Below the pieces are notes generated by a model, which searched no databases, was not told where the DNA came from, and worked only from the letters and a program-made list of their open reading frames with translations. DNA of 64,000 nucleotides from Jannaschia seosinensis (lineage in GTDB: Bacteria; Pseudomonadota; Alphaproteobacteria; Rhodobacterales; Rhodobacteraceae): the NCBI RefSeq assembly GCF_001408515.1, contig NZ_CYPR01000157.1:1-64000 (forward strand), read 5' to 3'. Within the stretch, counting starts at the first letter, position 1. Each line of letters opens with the position of its first letter. The position numbers and the translations under genes are program-made. Shown here one piece after another: positions 24,781 through 33,173 of this stretch.

Positions 24781-26274
24781 ATGTTCGAGAGCCTGTCAGA
24801 CCGCCTGAGCGGCGTCTTCGACCGCCTGACCAAGCAGGGTGCGCTTACCGAGGACGATGTCCGCACCGCCATGCGCGAAGTCCGCGTGGCCCTTTTGGAG
24901 GCTGACGTCTCGCTTCCGGTGGCGCGCGATTTCGTCAAGCGGGTGACCGCAAAGGCGACCGGCGCCGCGGTGACGAAGTCGATCACCCCGGGCCAGCAGG
25001 TCGTCAAGATCGTCCATGACGAACTCAAGCAGATCCTCGCCGGCGAGGAGGGCATCCCCCCGCTCAAGATCGACAACCCGCCCGCGCCGATCCTGATGGT
25101 CGGCCTGCAGGGCGGCGGCAAGACGACCACGACCGGCAAGATCGCCAAGCGCCTCAAGGACCGCGAGGGCAAGCGCGTCCTGATGGCGTCGCTCGACGTG
25201 AACCGCCCCGCGGCGATGGAGCAGCTGGCAATTCTCGGCGGCCAGATCGGCGTCGACACCCTGCCCATCGTTCCGGGCCAGTCCCCCGTCGACATCGCCA
25301 AGCGCGCCAAGCAGCAGGCGTCGCTGGGCGGCTACGACGTCTACATGCTCGACACGGCCGGACGGCTGCAGATCGACCAGGTCCTGATGGACGAGGTCGC
25401 GCAGGTTCATGCCGCCGTGCAGCCGCGCGAGACGCTTCTGGTGGTGGACGGCCTGACCGGTCAGGTCGCCGTCGAGGTGGCCGAGGAATTCGACGCCAAG
25501 GTCGGCGTCACCGGCGTCGTCCTGACGCGCATGGACGGCGACGGCCGCGGCGGTGCGGCCCTGTCGATGCGCGCCGTCACCGGCAAGCCGATCCGCTTCG
25601 TCGGCACGGGCGAGAAGCCCGACGCGCTTGAAACCTTCGATCCCGACCGCATCGCCGGCCGCATTCTCGGCATGGGCGACATCGTGGCCTTGGTCGAGAA
25701 GGCGCAGGAGACCGCCGATCTCGAGGCCCAGGAACGCATGATGAAGCGGTTCCAGAAGGGGCTGTTCAACATGAACGACCTCAAGGGCCAGCTCGTCCAG
25801 ATGCAGAAGATGGGCGGCATGGAGGGCGTGATTGGCATGATGCCCGGCATGGGCAAGATGGCCAAGCAGATGGACAAGGCGGGCTTCGACGACCGCGTTC
25901 TCGTCCGCCAGATCGCCCTCGTGGATTCCATGACCAAGAAGGAGCGCGCCAATCCCGCGATCCTCCAGGCCAGCCGCAAGAAGCGCATCGCACGGGGCGC
26001 CGGGCTTGAAGTGTCCGAACTCAACCAGCTTCTCAAGATGCACCGTCAGATGGCGGACATGATGAAGAAGATGGGCAAGGGCGGCATGCTCAAGAAAGCC
26101 ATGGCCATGATGGGCGGCAAGGGCGGCATGCCCGATCCCAGCCAGATGGATCCCGCCCAGCTGGAGGCCGCGGCCAAGCAGATGGGTTCGATGAAGGGGA
26201 TGCCCGGCGGCATGCCCGGTCTCGGCGGCGGTGGCCTGACCCCTGGCCTGTCGGGTTTCGGGAAGAAGAAGTGA
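24781..26274 (+). CDS. ffh: Signal recognition particle protein Ffh (SRP54)
   Basis: 497 residues: N domain (about 1-90), GTPase G domain with G1 GLQGGGKTTTTGK near 108, DTAGRLQID, and TRMDGDGRGGAALS, and a methionine-rich M domain (about 300-497; MKRFQKGLFNMNDLKGQL, MQKMGGMEGVIGMMPGMG) that binds SRP RNA and signal sequences. It targets nascent inner-membrane proteins with FtsY. The tail is Gly/Met-rich ending GFGKKK. The start is clear from family and GAGGAGG. No SRP RNA gene is visible nearby. Confidence 0.97.
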   Translation: MFESLSDRLSGVFDRLTKQGALTEDDVRTAMREVRVALLEADVSLPVARDFVKRVTAKATGAAVTKSITPGQQVVKIVHDELKQILAGEEGIPPLKIDNPPAPILMVGLQGGGKTTTTGKIAKRLKDREGKRVLMASLDVNRPAAMEQLAILGGQIGVDTLPIVPGQSPVDIAKRAKQQASLGGYDVYMLDTAGRLQIDQVLMDEVAQVHAAVQPRETLLVVDGLTGQVAVEVAEEFDAKVGVTGVVLTRMDGDGRGGAALSMRAVTGKPIRFVGTGEKPDALETFDPDRIAGRILGMGDIVALVEKAQETADLEAQERMMKRFQKGLFNMNDLKGQLVQMQKMGGMEGVIGMMPGMGKMAKQMDKAGFDDRVLVRQIALVDSMTKKERANPAILQASRKKRIARGAGLEVSELNQLLKMHRQMADMMKKMGKGGMLKKAMAMMGGKGGMPDPSQMDPAQLEAAAKQMGSMKGMPGGMPGLGGGGLTPGLSGFGKKK

Positions 26275-26724
26275 TCATCGGCGCCGTGCAAAATACGGGC
26301 GGGCTCAAGACCCGCGCCCGCTCCGATCTGCCTCAGGTCCCGGACCTGAGCGGATTCCGTCATGACGGTGATCGGCCGCATGAGGGGCCGAACGGCGTCG
26401 CTTGTTGCCGCGTGTCGCTTACCAGCCTCACCTCCGCAGGGACCCGTCCTGAGCGGATGGACGAGGATTGTGGCGGCACACACGAGCCCGCAGCGCGCTT
26501 GGGACGCACACGGGTCGACACACGCGGTTTCATGCGCCTGTCGAGGAATGGGCGCACATCGCTAGGGCAGACATACCCGCTGACCGATCCTGATCGGCCA
26601 AGTGTTGAACTGTTCCGGCACATTATCGGCGGGACCCATGGGCAAAACCGCACGATCGCGCCGTCGCAAGCCACGGACAGACGGCAAGGTGCGCAGATCG
26701 GGGAGCATCCCTGACATGGGCGCG
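26275..26724. other. Gap between ffh and the GNAT gene, with a palindrome
   Basis: About 450 nt without a convincing gene. A 19-nt palindrome CTCAGGTCC-C-GGACCTGAG at 26332-26350 and a weaker GC-rich hairpin near 26297-26319 follow ffh and may end its transcript. From ATG 26638 an Arg/Lys-rich frame (MGKTARSRRRKPRTDGK) runs into the GNAT gene; it could be an N-terminal extension but is unlike the family. Confidence 0.45.
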
Positions 26725-27324
26725 ATGTCCGACATTCCCGTCCTCACCACGGACCGTCTGGTCCTGCGCGCCCCCGAGCCGCAGGATTACCCGGATTTCA
26801 AGGCGACCTTCTCGTCCTACCGCTCGCGCTTCATGGGCGGGCCGCTCAACGCCTACGAGGCGTGGATGCTCTATGCAGCCGAGATCGGGCATTGGGACAT
26901 CCGGGGCTTCGGTATGTGGATGATCCACGCCAGGGACGACGACCGCACGCTCGGCATGGCCGGCGGCTGGCAGCCCGCGGGCTGGCCCGAGCGGGAGATC
27001 GCCTGGATCATCTGGCCCAAGGCCGCCGGTCAGGGCTATGCGCTCGAGGCGACGGATGCCGCCCGGCGGTTCTTCTACCGCCAGCACGGCTGGGACGGCG
27101 CGGTCAGCTACGTCGATCCCAAGCATCTCGATTCGATCCGGCTGTGCGAACGCCTCGGCGCGCGCCGAGACCCGGATGCGGCCAGCGTCGATGGCAACGA
27201 CGTGGTCTATCGCCATCCCGCGCCCGCGGATCTGCGCGACACCCGCCTCGCTTGGGCCATCGCCCGCGAGATCGCGCATTACGCCGACCCGAAGCTAAAA
27301 CCGGAAGGAGCGCCCGTTGACTGA
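26725..27324 (+). CDS. GNAT-family N-acetyltransferase
   Basis: About 199 residues of the RimJ/RimL-like group: [17 protein letters not shown] at the start, then the acetyl-CoA region [21 protein letters not shown] and [17 protein letters not shown], typical of ribosomal-protein-type acetyltransferases. Start ATG 26725 ([15 protein letters not shown]) or 26716; the frame is open further upstream with a very basic stretch. Its position in the ffh-rpsP cluster and 8-nt overlap with chorismate mutase suggest cotranscription. Substrate unknown. Confidence 0.88.
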   Translation: MSDIPVLTTDRLVLRAPEPQDYPDFKATFSSYRSRFMGGPLNAYEAWMLYAAEIGHWDIRGFGMWMIHARDDDRTLGMAGGWQPAGWPEREIAWIIWPKAAGQGYALEATDAARRFFYRQHGWDGAVSYVDPKHLDSIRLCERLGARRDPDAASVDGNDVVYRHPAPADLRDTRLAWAIAREIAHYADPKLKPEGAPVD

Positions 27325-27613
27325 CGCAGCCTCTCGCGCGGCGGAACTCCTGGCCGGGCACCGCGCCTCGATCGACCGTCTCGATGCGATCCTCGTCTAT
27401 ACCCTGGCCGAGCGGTTCACCCGCACGCAGGCCGTGGGACAACTCAAGGCCGAACACGACCTTCCGCCCTCCGATCCGGAGCGGGAGGCCATCCAGATCG
27501 CGCGCCTCGAAGGGCTCGCGCAGGAGGCCGGGCTCGACCCGGCCTTCGCCAAGAAATTCCTCGCCTTCATTATCGAGGAAGTCATCCGTCACCATCGGAC
27601 CCATCAAGCGTAA
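27317..27613 (+). CDS. Chorismate mutase, AroQ type
   Basis: 98 residues, all helical: [18 protein letters not shown], then [17 protein letters not shown] and [17 protein letters not shown] match the AroQ fold. It converts chorismate to prephenate for Phe/Tyr synthesis. The start is TTG 27317 inside the GNAT stop region, backed by GGAAGGAG at 27303-27310; there is no usable ATG, so low translation or coupling is likely. A shikimate partner, class II DAHP synthase, is at 48.7 kb. Confidence 0.92.
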   Translation: MTDAASRAAELLAGHRASIDRLDAILVYTLAERFTRTQAVGQLKAEHDLPPSDPEREAIQIARLEGLAQEAGLDPAFAKKFLAFIIEEVIRHHRTHQA

Positions 27614-27638
27614 CGAACGAAAATCACGGAGAGATACC

Positions 27639-28037
27639 ATGGCTATGAAAATCCGGCTCGCCCGCGGCGGCTCCAAGAAGCGCCCGCATTATTCCATCGT
27701 CGCCGCCGACAGCCGCATGGCCCGCGACGGCCGCTTCATCGAGAAGGTGGGCACCTATAGTCCGCTGCTTCCCAAGGATTCGGAAGATCGCGTGAAGCTG
27801 GACATGGAGCGCGTGCAGCACTGGCTGAACCAAGGCGCGCAGCCCACCGATCGCGTCGCCCGTTTCCTCGAGGCGGCGGACGTCCTGCCCAAGCGTGAGC
27901 GCGCGAATCTCAAGAAGGCCGAGCCCGGCAAGAAGGCGCAGGAACGCGTGAAGCAGCGTGCCGACAAGGCCGCCGCCGCCAAGGCCGCCGAGGAAGAGGC
28001 CAAGGCCGCTCCGGCCGAAGCGAACGCGTCGGAGTAA
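27639..28037 (+). CDS. rpsP: 30S ribosomal protein S16
   Basis: 132 residues. Starts [18 protein letters not shown], with [12 protein letters not shown] and [18 protein letters not shown] of S16. The C-terminus (about 85-132) is a Lys/Ala/Glu-rich tail ([15 protein letters not shown]) that is long compared with E. coli S16 (82 residues) but common in alphaproteobacteria. It is 25 nt after chorismate mutase, with GGAGAG as ribosome site. Confidence 0.97.
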   Translation: MAMKIRLARGGSKKRPHYSIVAADSRMARDGRFIEKVGTYSPLLPKDSEDRVKLDMERVQHWLNQGAQPTDRVARFLEAADVLPKRERANLKKAEPGKKAQERVKQRADKAAAAKAAEEEAKAAPAEANASE

Positions 28038-28193
28038 TCCCCGCATCCGGGGCGGCGCACCGGTCGCCCCGGGCATCATCCGCGCACCTTTTGAGGTCGC
28101 GCTGGGCCTATCCGCCTGTCGGGGACGCCCACTCCCCCAACCCTGATCTCAATTGCGGCGCGTAAGGCGTCTTTCGAACCCGGAGCCCGAGAC

Positions 28194-28715
28194 ATGAAGG
28201 ATCACGTCTGCCTCGGCGCCGTCATGGGGTCCTACGGGGTTCGCGGCGAGGCGCGGGTCAAAAGCTTCTGCGCCGAGCCGTCCGCGCTTGGCGATTACGG
28301 GCCGCTTCTCGACGATACCGGCCGTACGCTCAGCCTGACCGTGTTGCGCCCGATCAAGGGCGGCTATGCCGTCCGCCTGTCAGGCGTTAGCAACAAGGAG
28401 GCCGCCGACGCTCTGCGCGGACAGCGGCTCTGGGCACCCCGCGCCGCCCTACCTGCCCTGCCCGACGACGAATTCTACCACTCCGACCTGATCGGCCTTT
28501 CCTGCGTCGATACGGGCGGCGCCGAGCTGGGCCGCGTGCATGCGGTTCTCGACCACGGCGCGGGAGATTTGCTGGAGTTGCGATCGAAGGGCGGCTCGCC
28601 CGTCCTCGTGCCGTTCACGCAGGCCATCGTGCCGACGGTCGACCTCGCCGCGCGCCGCATCGTCATTGATCCGCCGCCGGGCCTTCTGGACGATGACGAG
28701 ACGGCAGCCGACTAG
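28194..28715 (+). CDS. rimM: Ribosome maturation factor RimM
   Basis: 173 residues: N-terminal RimM barrel (VCLGAVMGSYGVRGEARVKS) and a C-terminal PRC domain (FYHSDLIGLSCVDTGGAELG, VPFTQAIVPTVDLAARRIV). It binds S19 and helps mature the 30S head. It lies 156 nt after rpsP; the gap holds only weak GC-rich inverted repeats. Downstream the usual trmD is separated by the DUF1328 gene. Confidence 0.95.
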   Translation: MKDHVCLGAVMGSYGVRGEARVKSFCAEPSALGDYGPLLDDTGRTLSLTVLRPIKGGYAVRLSGVSNKEAADALRGQRLWAPRAALPALPDDEFYHSDLIGLSCVDTGGAELGRVHAVLDHGAGDLLELRSKGGSPVLVPFTQAIVPTVDLAARRIVIDPPPGLLDDDETAAD

Positions 28716-28815
28716 CTTCACGCGCGCCCTGCGCCGCGACCGCCTCGATCCCCGGCGTAAGATGGCGGTCCGAGCGGGAAAAGACCCGCGCGATACATGG
28801 TGTGGGCGGGGACAA

Positions 28816-28840
28816 GGAACCGCCTCCTCACGAGAACGTT
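28816..28840 (+). promoter_or_regulatory. GGAAC-N16-CGTT promoter, EcfG/sigma-factor type
   Basis: GGAAC at 28816-28820 and CGTT at 28837-28840 with exactly 16 nt between, the consensus for alphaproteobacterial EcfG (ECF15) general-stress promoters. It ends 30 nt before the DUF1328 start. Whether this organism has EcfG cannot be seen here; related ECF factors read similar boxes. Confidence 0.6.
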
Positions 28841-28870
28841 ATGCCGGCGAAACCGCCAACGGAGATCATC

Positions 28871-29032
28871 ATGATCGAATGGATTCTCATACTTCTCGTC
28901 ATCGCGGCAATCGCCGCCTTCTTCGGCATGGGCCGCGTATCGGGGGCCGCATTGACCGGGGCGAAGATTCTCATCGTCATCGCACTGGTGCTGTTCCTTC
29001 TCGTGCTATTCGGCATAATCGCCATCGCCTGA
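28871..29032 (+). CDS. DUF1328 (UPF0391) small membrane protein
   Basis: 53 residues starting MIEWILILLVIAAIAAFFG, with two hydrophobic helices split by the conserved G(M/F)GxxxGAA turn (GMGRVSGAALTGAKIL). Length and pattern match DUF1328, a family often induced by general stress. Ribosome site GGAG lies 9 nt upstream. A longer in-frame start at 28802 would include the promoter. Its position between rimM and trmD is unusual and the EcfG-type box upstream gives it separate control. Confidence 0.88.
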   Translation: MIEWILILLVIAAIAAFFGMGRVSGAALTGAKILIVIALVLFLLVLFGIIAIA

Positions 29033-29041
29033 CGCTTTTCC

Positions 29042-29069
29042 CGCCCCGCCTGGCACGCTAGGCGGGGCG
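29042..29069 (+). terminator. 10-bp hairpin between DUF1328 and the trmD start
   Basis: CGCCCCGCCT (29042-29051) pairs with AGGCGGGGCG (29060-29069), loop 8 nt, only 2 nt before the trmD ATG at 29072. The right arm contains the only ribosome-site-like bases (GGCGGGG). It may terminate the stress transcript and/or restrain trmD translation. Confidence 0.55.
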
Positions 29070-29071
29070 AC

Positions 29072-29845
29072 ATGTCCGACACATCCAGATCCCACGGCAC
29101 GAAATCCGTACGCCTTTCGCTGCGCCCGCGCGACCTCATGGCAGAGGCCGCACGGCCGGGATCCTGGGATGCGCGCGTCGTGACGCTGTTTCCCGATGCA
29201 TTTCCCGGCATTCTCGGCCTCAGCCTCACGGGCAAAGCGCTCGAACAGGGCCTCTGGTCCCTGACCACGACCGACCTCCGCCGATTCGGTCTCACCCGCC
29301 ACCGCAATGTCGACGCACCGCCCGCCGGCGGCGGTCCGGGCCTCGTGCTGCGTGCGGACGTGGTCGGCCCGGCGTTGGAGGCCGCGCGTGGCCCCGGCCC
29401 GTCGATCTACCTCTCCCCGCGCGGGCGTCCCTTCGATCAGGCGATGGCGCGTGAGTTTGCGGCCGGTCCGGGCGTGACCCTGCTTTGCGGCCGGTTCGAG
29501 GGCGTGGATCAACGGGTTCTCGACCATCACGACATACGCGAAGTGTCGCTCGGCGATTTCGTCCTGACCGGGGGCGAGATCGCGGCCCAGGCGCTTCTGG
29601 ATGCGTGCGTGCGGCTCCTGCCGGGGGTTCTGGGCAATGCCGCCTCCACCGAGGAGGAAAGCCATTCCAACGGCCTTCTCGAACATCCGCAGTATACGAA
29701 GCCCGCCGAATGGGAGGGCCGCCGCATTCCCGATGTCCTGACCTCGGGCGATCACGGCCGTGTCGCGACGTGGCGGCGCGAACAGGCGGAGGCGATCACG
29801 CGCCAGCGGCGCCCCGACCTCTGGGCCAGGTACGAAGGCGACTGA
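29072..29845 (+). CDS. trmD: tRNA (guanine-N1-)-methyltransferase TrmD
   Basis: 257 residues of the SPOUT fold with the trefoil knot: VVTLFPDAFPG, GGGPGLVLRADVV, YLSPRGRPFDQ, LLCGRFEGVDQRV, IREVSLGDFVLTGGE and EHPQYTKPAEWEGR are all TrmD blocks. It forms m1G37 in tRNA, preventing frameshifts. The N-terminus carries about 35 extra residues (SDTSRSHGTKSVRLSLRPRD) before the usual VVTLFP start, a common alphaproteobacterial extension; a later start is possible. Confidence 0.96.
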   Translation: MSDTSRSHGTKSVRLSLRPRDLMAEAARPGSWDARVVTLFPDAFPGILGLSLTGKALEQGLWSLTTTDLRRFGLTRHRNVDAPPAGGGPGLVLRADVVGPALEAARGPGPSIYLSPRGRPFDQAMAREFAAGPGVTLLCGRFEGVDQRVLDHHDIREVSLGDFVLTGGEIAAQALLDACVRLLPGVLGNAASTEEESHSNGLLEHPQYTKPAEWEGRRIPDVLTSGDHGRVATWRREQAEAITRQRRPDLWARYEGD

Positions 29846-29989
29846 TCCCCGGCGCGCACGCCCCTTGCCATGTGGCGCGCCCTCCGCTAACGGGGCGCAT
29901 CCCGGCGACGGGCGACAAAGAAAAGCCGTGCCGCAAAGGCACAGGACATCATCCGCGGGAAAACCGTGCGTAAGCCATAGGAGGGTCCG

Positions 29990-30376
29990 ATGGACCTTAT
30001 CGCTCAGCTCGAGGCGGAACAGGTTTCCGCGCTCGCCAAGAACATTCCCGACTTCAAGGCAGGCGATACCCTGCGGGTCGGCTTCAAGGTGACCGAAGGC
30101 ACGCGCACCCGCGTGCAGAACTACGAAGGCGTCTGCATCAGCCGCAAGAATGGCGCGGGCATCGCCGGTTCGTTCACCGTCCGCAAGATCAGCTTCGGCG
30201 AGGGCGTCGAGCGCGTCTTCCCGCTGCATTCGACGAATATCGACACGATCGAGGTGATCCGCCGCGGCCGTGTGCGCCGCTCCAAGCTCTACTACCTGCG
30301 CGCCCGTCGCGGGAAGTCGGCGCGCATCGCCGAGCAGACTAATTACCGCGCCCCGAAGGCCCAGGAGAACGCGTGA
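29990..30376 (+). CDS. rplS: 50S ribosomal protein L19
   Basis: 128 residues: [12 protein letters not shown], then [22 protein letters not shown] cut to core [13 protein letters not shown]-type [27 protein letters not shown] and [18 protein letters not shown] of L19. It sits at the 30S-50S interface. GGAGG at 29980-29984 precedes the ATG. A 144-nt gap follows trmD with no terminator-like hairpin, so cotranscription is likely; rpmE overlaps the stop. Confidence 0.97.
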   Translation: MDLIAQLEAEQVSALAKNIPDFKAGDTLRVGFKVTEGTRTRVQNYEGVCISRKNGAGIAGSFTVRKISFGEGVERVFPLHSTNIDTIEVIRRGRVRRSKLYYLRARRGKSARIAEQTNYRAPKAQENA

Positions 30377-30597
30377 TGAAAAAGGATATCCACCCGAACT
30401 ACCACATGGTCGACGTCAAGCTCGTCGACGGCACCGTGGTCCAGATGCGCTCCACCTGGGGATCGGAAGGCCAGCAGATCTCGCTCGACATCGATCCTTC
30501 GGTTCACCCGGCCTGGACCGGCGGATCGAGCCGTCTGATGGATACCGGCGGCCGCGTGTCGAAGTTCAAGAACAAGTATGCGGGCCTCGGCTTCTGA
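30376..30597 (+). CDS. rpmE: 50S ribosomal protein L31, zinc-free type
   Basis: 73 residues, [19 protein letters not shown] with [18 protein letters not shown]. None of the CxxC cysteines of the zinc-binding L31 form is present, so this is the C-minus type usual in this lineage. ATG 30376 shares its first base with the rplS stop (TGATG). Last gene before a strong terminator. Confidence 0.96.
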   Translation: MKKDIHPNYHMVDVKLVDGTVVQMRSTWGSEGQQISLDIDPSVHPAWTGGSSRLMDTGGRVSKFKNKYAGLGF

Positions 30598-30623
30598 TAC
30601 CACCCGCACCGCATGACGACCGG

Positions 30624-30652
30624 CGCCGCCCCCCCTCGGGGGCGGCGTTTTT
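30624..30652 (+). terminator. Rho-independent terminator after rpmE
   Basis: CGCCGCCCCC / GGGGGCGGCG, 10-bp perfect stem with a 4-nt loop, followed directly by TTTTT. The clearest intrinsic terminator in the window; it ends the rpsP-to-rpmE transcript. Confidence 0.92.
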
Positions 30653-30771
30653 CGTTGCGGCGCCGCGCGGGAAACCACACATAGGCGCGAGAATTTCGCC
30701 TCCACCGATGCGACCCGATGGGAAAGCCGGGACGGAGACCGTAAGACGGCACCCAGCGGAGGGACGGCACC

Positions 30772-31581
30772 ATGGCGCACATCATCGTATTCGGGAACGA
30801 GAAGGGCGGCTCGGGCAAGTCGACCTCCTGCATGCATACCGCGACCGCGCTGGTGCGATCGGGAGCGAGCGTGGGGGCGCTCGATCTCGACCTGCGGCAA
30901 AAGACCTTCACGCGCTACCTCGAGAACCGGGACGATTACGGCAAGCGGCACGGCGTGACGCTGCCCACGCCCCAGATGCAGGGCCTGCCGAAGGTCGACC
31001 GCGCCAATCTGGCCGAGGGCGAGAACCCGTTCGACAAGTCCCTCGGCCTCGCCGTCAAGGCGCTGGAGGCTCAGTGCGACTACATCATCATCGACTGCCC
31101 CGGCAGCCACACACGCCTGAGCCAGGTGGCGCATTCCCTCGCCGACACGCTGGTCACGCCGCTCAATGACAGCTTCGTCGATTTCGACCTTCTGGCGAAG
31201 ATCGACCCCGATACCGGCCAGATCCTCGGCCCCTCGGTCTATTCCGAGATGGTCTGGCACGCCCGGCAATTGCGCGCGAAGGCGGGGCTCAAGCCGATCG
31301 ACTGGCTGGTGCTGCGCAACCGGCTCGGCACGCAGGAGATGCACAACAAGCGCCGCATGGGTCAGGCGCTCGAGGATCTCGCCAAGCGGATCGGCTTCCG
31401 CGTGGCGCCGGGCTTCTCGGAGCGGGTGATCTTCCGGGAGCTGTTTCCGCGCGGCATGACGCTTCTGGACCTGCGCGATATCGGGGTGGCGAACCTCAAC
31501 CTGTCGAACGTCGCCGCCCGCCAAGAGGTGCGCGACATGATTCGCGCTCTCGATCTCAAGGGCGTCGAAGCGGCATTCTGA
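30772..31581 (+). CDS. mipZ: MipZ, ParA-like division-site positioning ATPase
   Basis: 269 residues. Deviant Walker A GNEKGGSGKSTS (about 8-19), DLDLRQKTFTRYLENR as the switch I region, Walker B IIIDCPGSHT, and the MipZ-specific C-terminal half (DWLVLRNRLGTQEMHNKRR, GFSERVIFRELFPRGMT). MipZ forms a pole-to-midcell gradient with ParB and blocks FtsZ away from midcell in alphaproteobacteria. It is not a plasmid ParA: no ParB gene or parS-like array is adjacent. Its last 70 nt are duplicated in decayed form at 32918-32984. Confidence 0.94.
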   Translation: MAHIIVFGNEKGGSGKSTSCMHTATALVRSGASVGALDLDLRQKTFTRYLENRDDYGKRHGVTLPTPQMQGLPKVDRANLAEGENPFDKSLGLAVKALEAQCDYIIIDCPGSHTRLSQVAHSLADTLVTPLNDSFVDFDLLAKIDPDTGQILGPSVYSEMVWHARQLRAKAGLKPIDWLVLRNRLGTQEMHNKRRMGQALEDLAKRIGFRVAPGFSERVIFRELFPRGMTLLDLRDIGVANLNLSNVAARQEVRDMIRALDLKGVEAAF

Positions 31582-31787
31582 CGCGGCTTGGCATTTTCCG
31601 GCTTTACCGGCGCTCCGGGCGCAATCACCAGTGCATCATGGCGACCGGCGGCGCCGACTGGCCGCACATGTATTCCGGTCCAACTGCTTTGAATTCGCGC
31701 GAGTCGTCAGTTGGCACTCCGTAAACCGCCATCTTCGTCGGCCTTTGGTCGACGGTGCGACAATTCCCCTTGAGGAGACATAAGCCC

Positions 31788-32771
31788 GTGAAGAAGCTTT
31801 TGGCGACCGCAGCATTCGCCGTCACCGCCGCGACGGGGTTGGTCGCTCCCGCGATGGCGCAGGAGCCCGCCGCATGCGGCGACATCACGATCACCGAGAT
31901 GGACTGGGCCTCGGCCGCCATCGTGACGAATGTCGCCAAGTTCCTCATGGAACAGGGATATGGCTGCTCCGTGACAGCGATTCCGTCCGCGACGACGCCG
32001 GCGATGGTTTCGGTCGCGGAAACCGGAAAGCCGGATATCGTCACCGAAGTCTGGACGAACGGAAATCCCGGCTACGATGAGCTTTCCGCGGCAGGCAAGG
32101 TCGTGACGCTGGCCGACGTGCTGTCGGATGGCGGCGTGCAGGGCTTCTACGTGCCGACCTTCCTCGTCGAGGAACACCCCCAGTTGGCGACGATCGAAGG
32201 TATTCTCGACAATCCGGACCTGGTCGAAAATCGGCTTCACAGTTGTCCGGTAGGCTGGGCCTGCCAAGACACGGCGACCGCCTATGCCCGCGCGGCTGGC
32301 TTTGAGGAAGCCGACATCGAAATCTTCCAGCACGGCTCGGGTGAGACGCTCGCGGGTTCAATGGCATCGGCCGTCGAAAGCCGTGAGCCATGGTTCGGAT
32401 ATTACTGGGAACCGACCAGCATCATGGGCAAGTACGACATGACGAAAGTCGATCTCGGCCCGTTCGATCAAGCCATCTTCGAATGCAATTCGGATCCCGA
32501 TTGTGAAGAGGTCGGCATGACGTCCTATCCTGTCGTACCGGTCAAGACGGTTGTGACGACGACGTTCGCCGAGGATCACCCCGTTCTTACAGGGCTTCTC
32601 GACAACGTGCGCTTCACCAACGCCCAGATGAGCGAAGTCTTGGCTTGGCAGGAAGAGAACAGCGCCTCAGTCGAGGAGGCCGCAGTCTACTTCCTGAGCA
32701 ACTACTCCGACGCTTGGCAGAGCTGGATCAGCGATGAGGCCCGTGCAAAGCTTGCTGGTCTTCTGCAATAA
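31788..32771 (+). CDS. Glycine betaine/proline-type ABC substrate-binding protein, copy 1
   Basis: 327 residues with a signal peptide ending APAMAQ. GTG start at 31788 is backed by TGAGGAGA. ProX/OpuAC fold: ITEMDWASAAIVTNVAKF, IFQHGSGETLAGSM and PWFGYYWEPTSIMGKYDM, with the aromatic residues that cage quaternary amines. It is close to copy 2 throughout but differs at many positions and has a more relaxed codon choice. It stands upstream of copy 2-proW-proV and is separated from them by a decayed mipZ tail. Confidence 0.9.
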   Translation: MKKLLATAAFAVTAATGLVAPAMAQEPAACGDITITEMDWASAAIVTNVAKFLMEQGYGCSVTAIPSATTPAMVSVAETGKPDIVTEVWTNGNPGYDELSAAGKVVTLADVLSDGGVQGFYVPTFLVEEHPQLATIEGILDNPDLVENRLHSCPVGWACQDTATAYARAAGFEEADIEIFQHGSGETLAGSMASAVESREPWFGYYWEPTSIMGKYDMTKVDLGPFDQAIFECNSDPDCEEVGMTSYPVVPVKTVVTTTFAEDHPVLTGLLDNVRFTNAQMSEVLAWQEENSASVEEAAVYFLSNYSDAWQSWISDEARAKLAGLLQ

Positions 32772-32917
32772 GCTTCGATCCCGAAGCTGGACCCTTTGGC
32801 CCCGCTTCTGCCGAACAAGGTGCGGCACGGGAGGCGCGTTCGGGAACGGGGCGGGCTCCTTCGCGAAGGACGGGCGGCGCGCATCACCTCCGCAGCGGGC
32901 GGGCATTGCGCAATCAG

Positions 32918-32984
32918 GCCGCCCGCCAGGAGGTGCAACAAGATCCGCACCCTCGACCCCAAAGGCGTTGAAGCGGCGTTCTGA
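32918..32984 (+). pseudogene. Decayed duplicate of the mipZ 3' end
   Basis: GCCGCCCGCCAGGAGGTG... through ...GGCGTTGAAGCGGCGTTCTGA aligns with the last 69 nt of mipZ (31513-31581) with about 13 substitutions and a 2-nt deletion that shifts the frame; the end still reads IRTLDPKGVEAAF against IRALDLKGVEAAF. It lies between the two binding-protein genes, marking a duplication or recombination joint. Confidence 0.85.
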
Positions 32985-32990
32985 CACAGG

Positions 32991-33019
32991 TGACGCGGGG
33001 CAGAATGTCCCCTGCGTCA
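32991..33019 (+). terminator. Hairpin directly after the mipZ remnant
   Basis: TGACGC-GGGG-CA pairs with TG-CCCC-GCGTCA across two single-base bulges, small loop, then TAAAG. It begins 7 nt past the remnant stop, where a mipZ terminator would be. The intact mipZ lacks this hairpin after its stop. Confidence 0.5.
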
Positions 33020-33173
33020 TAAAGTCGGTTGACCTTGGCCCTCCTGCTTGCAACCTTCAGAACCTGCTCGCGCCCTACAAAAGCGGGATTGCAGCAAGAA
33101 TCGCCTCGCACAGGGCGGGACCGGATTCCGTTCGGGAACCTGGCAAAAGATGTATTCCGGAGACTTGTACCAC

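Noticed and set aside
30772-31581. Plasmid-type ParA partition gene
   Set aside because: The C-terminal half is MipZ-specific and there is no parB or repeat array next to it; the surroundings are chromosomal housekeeping genes.
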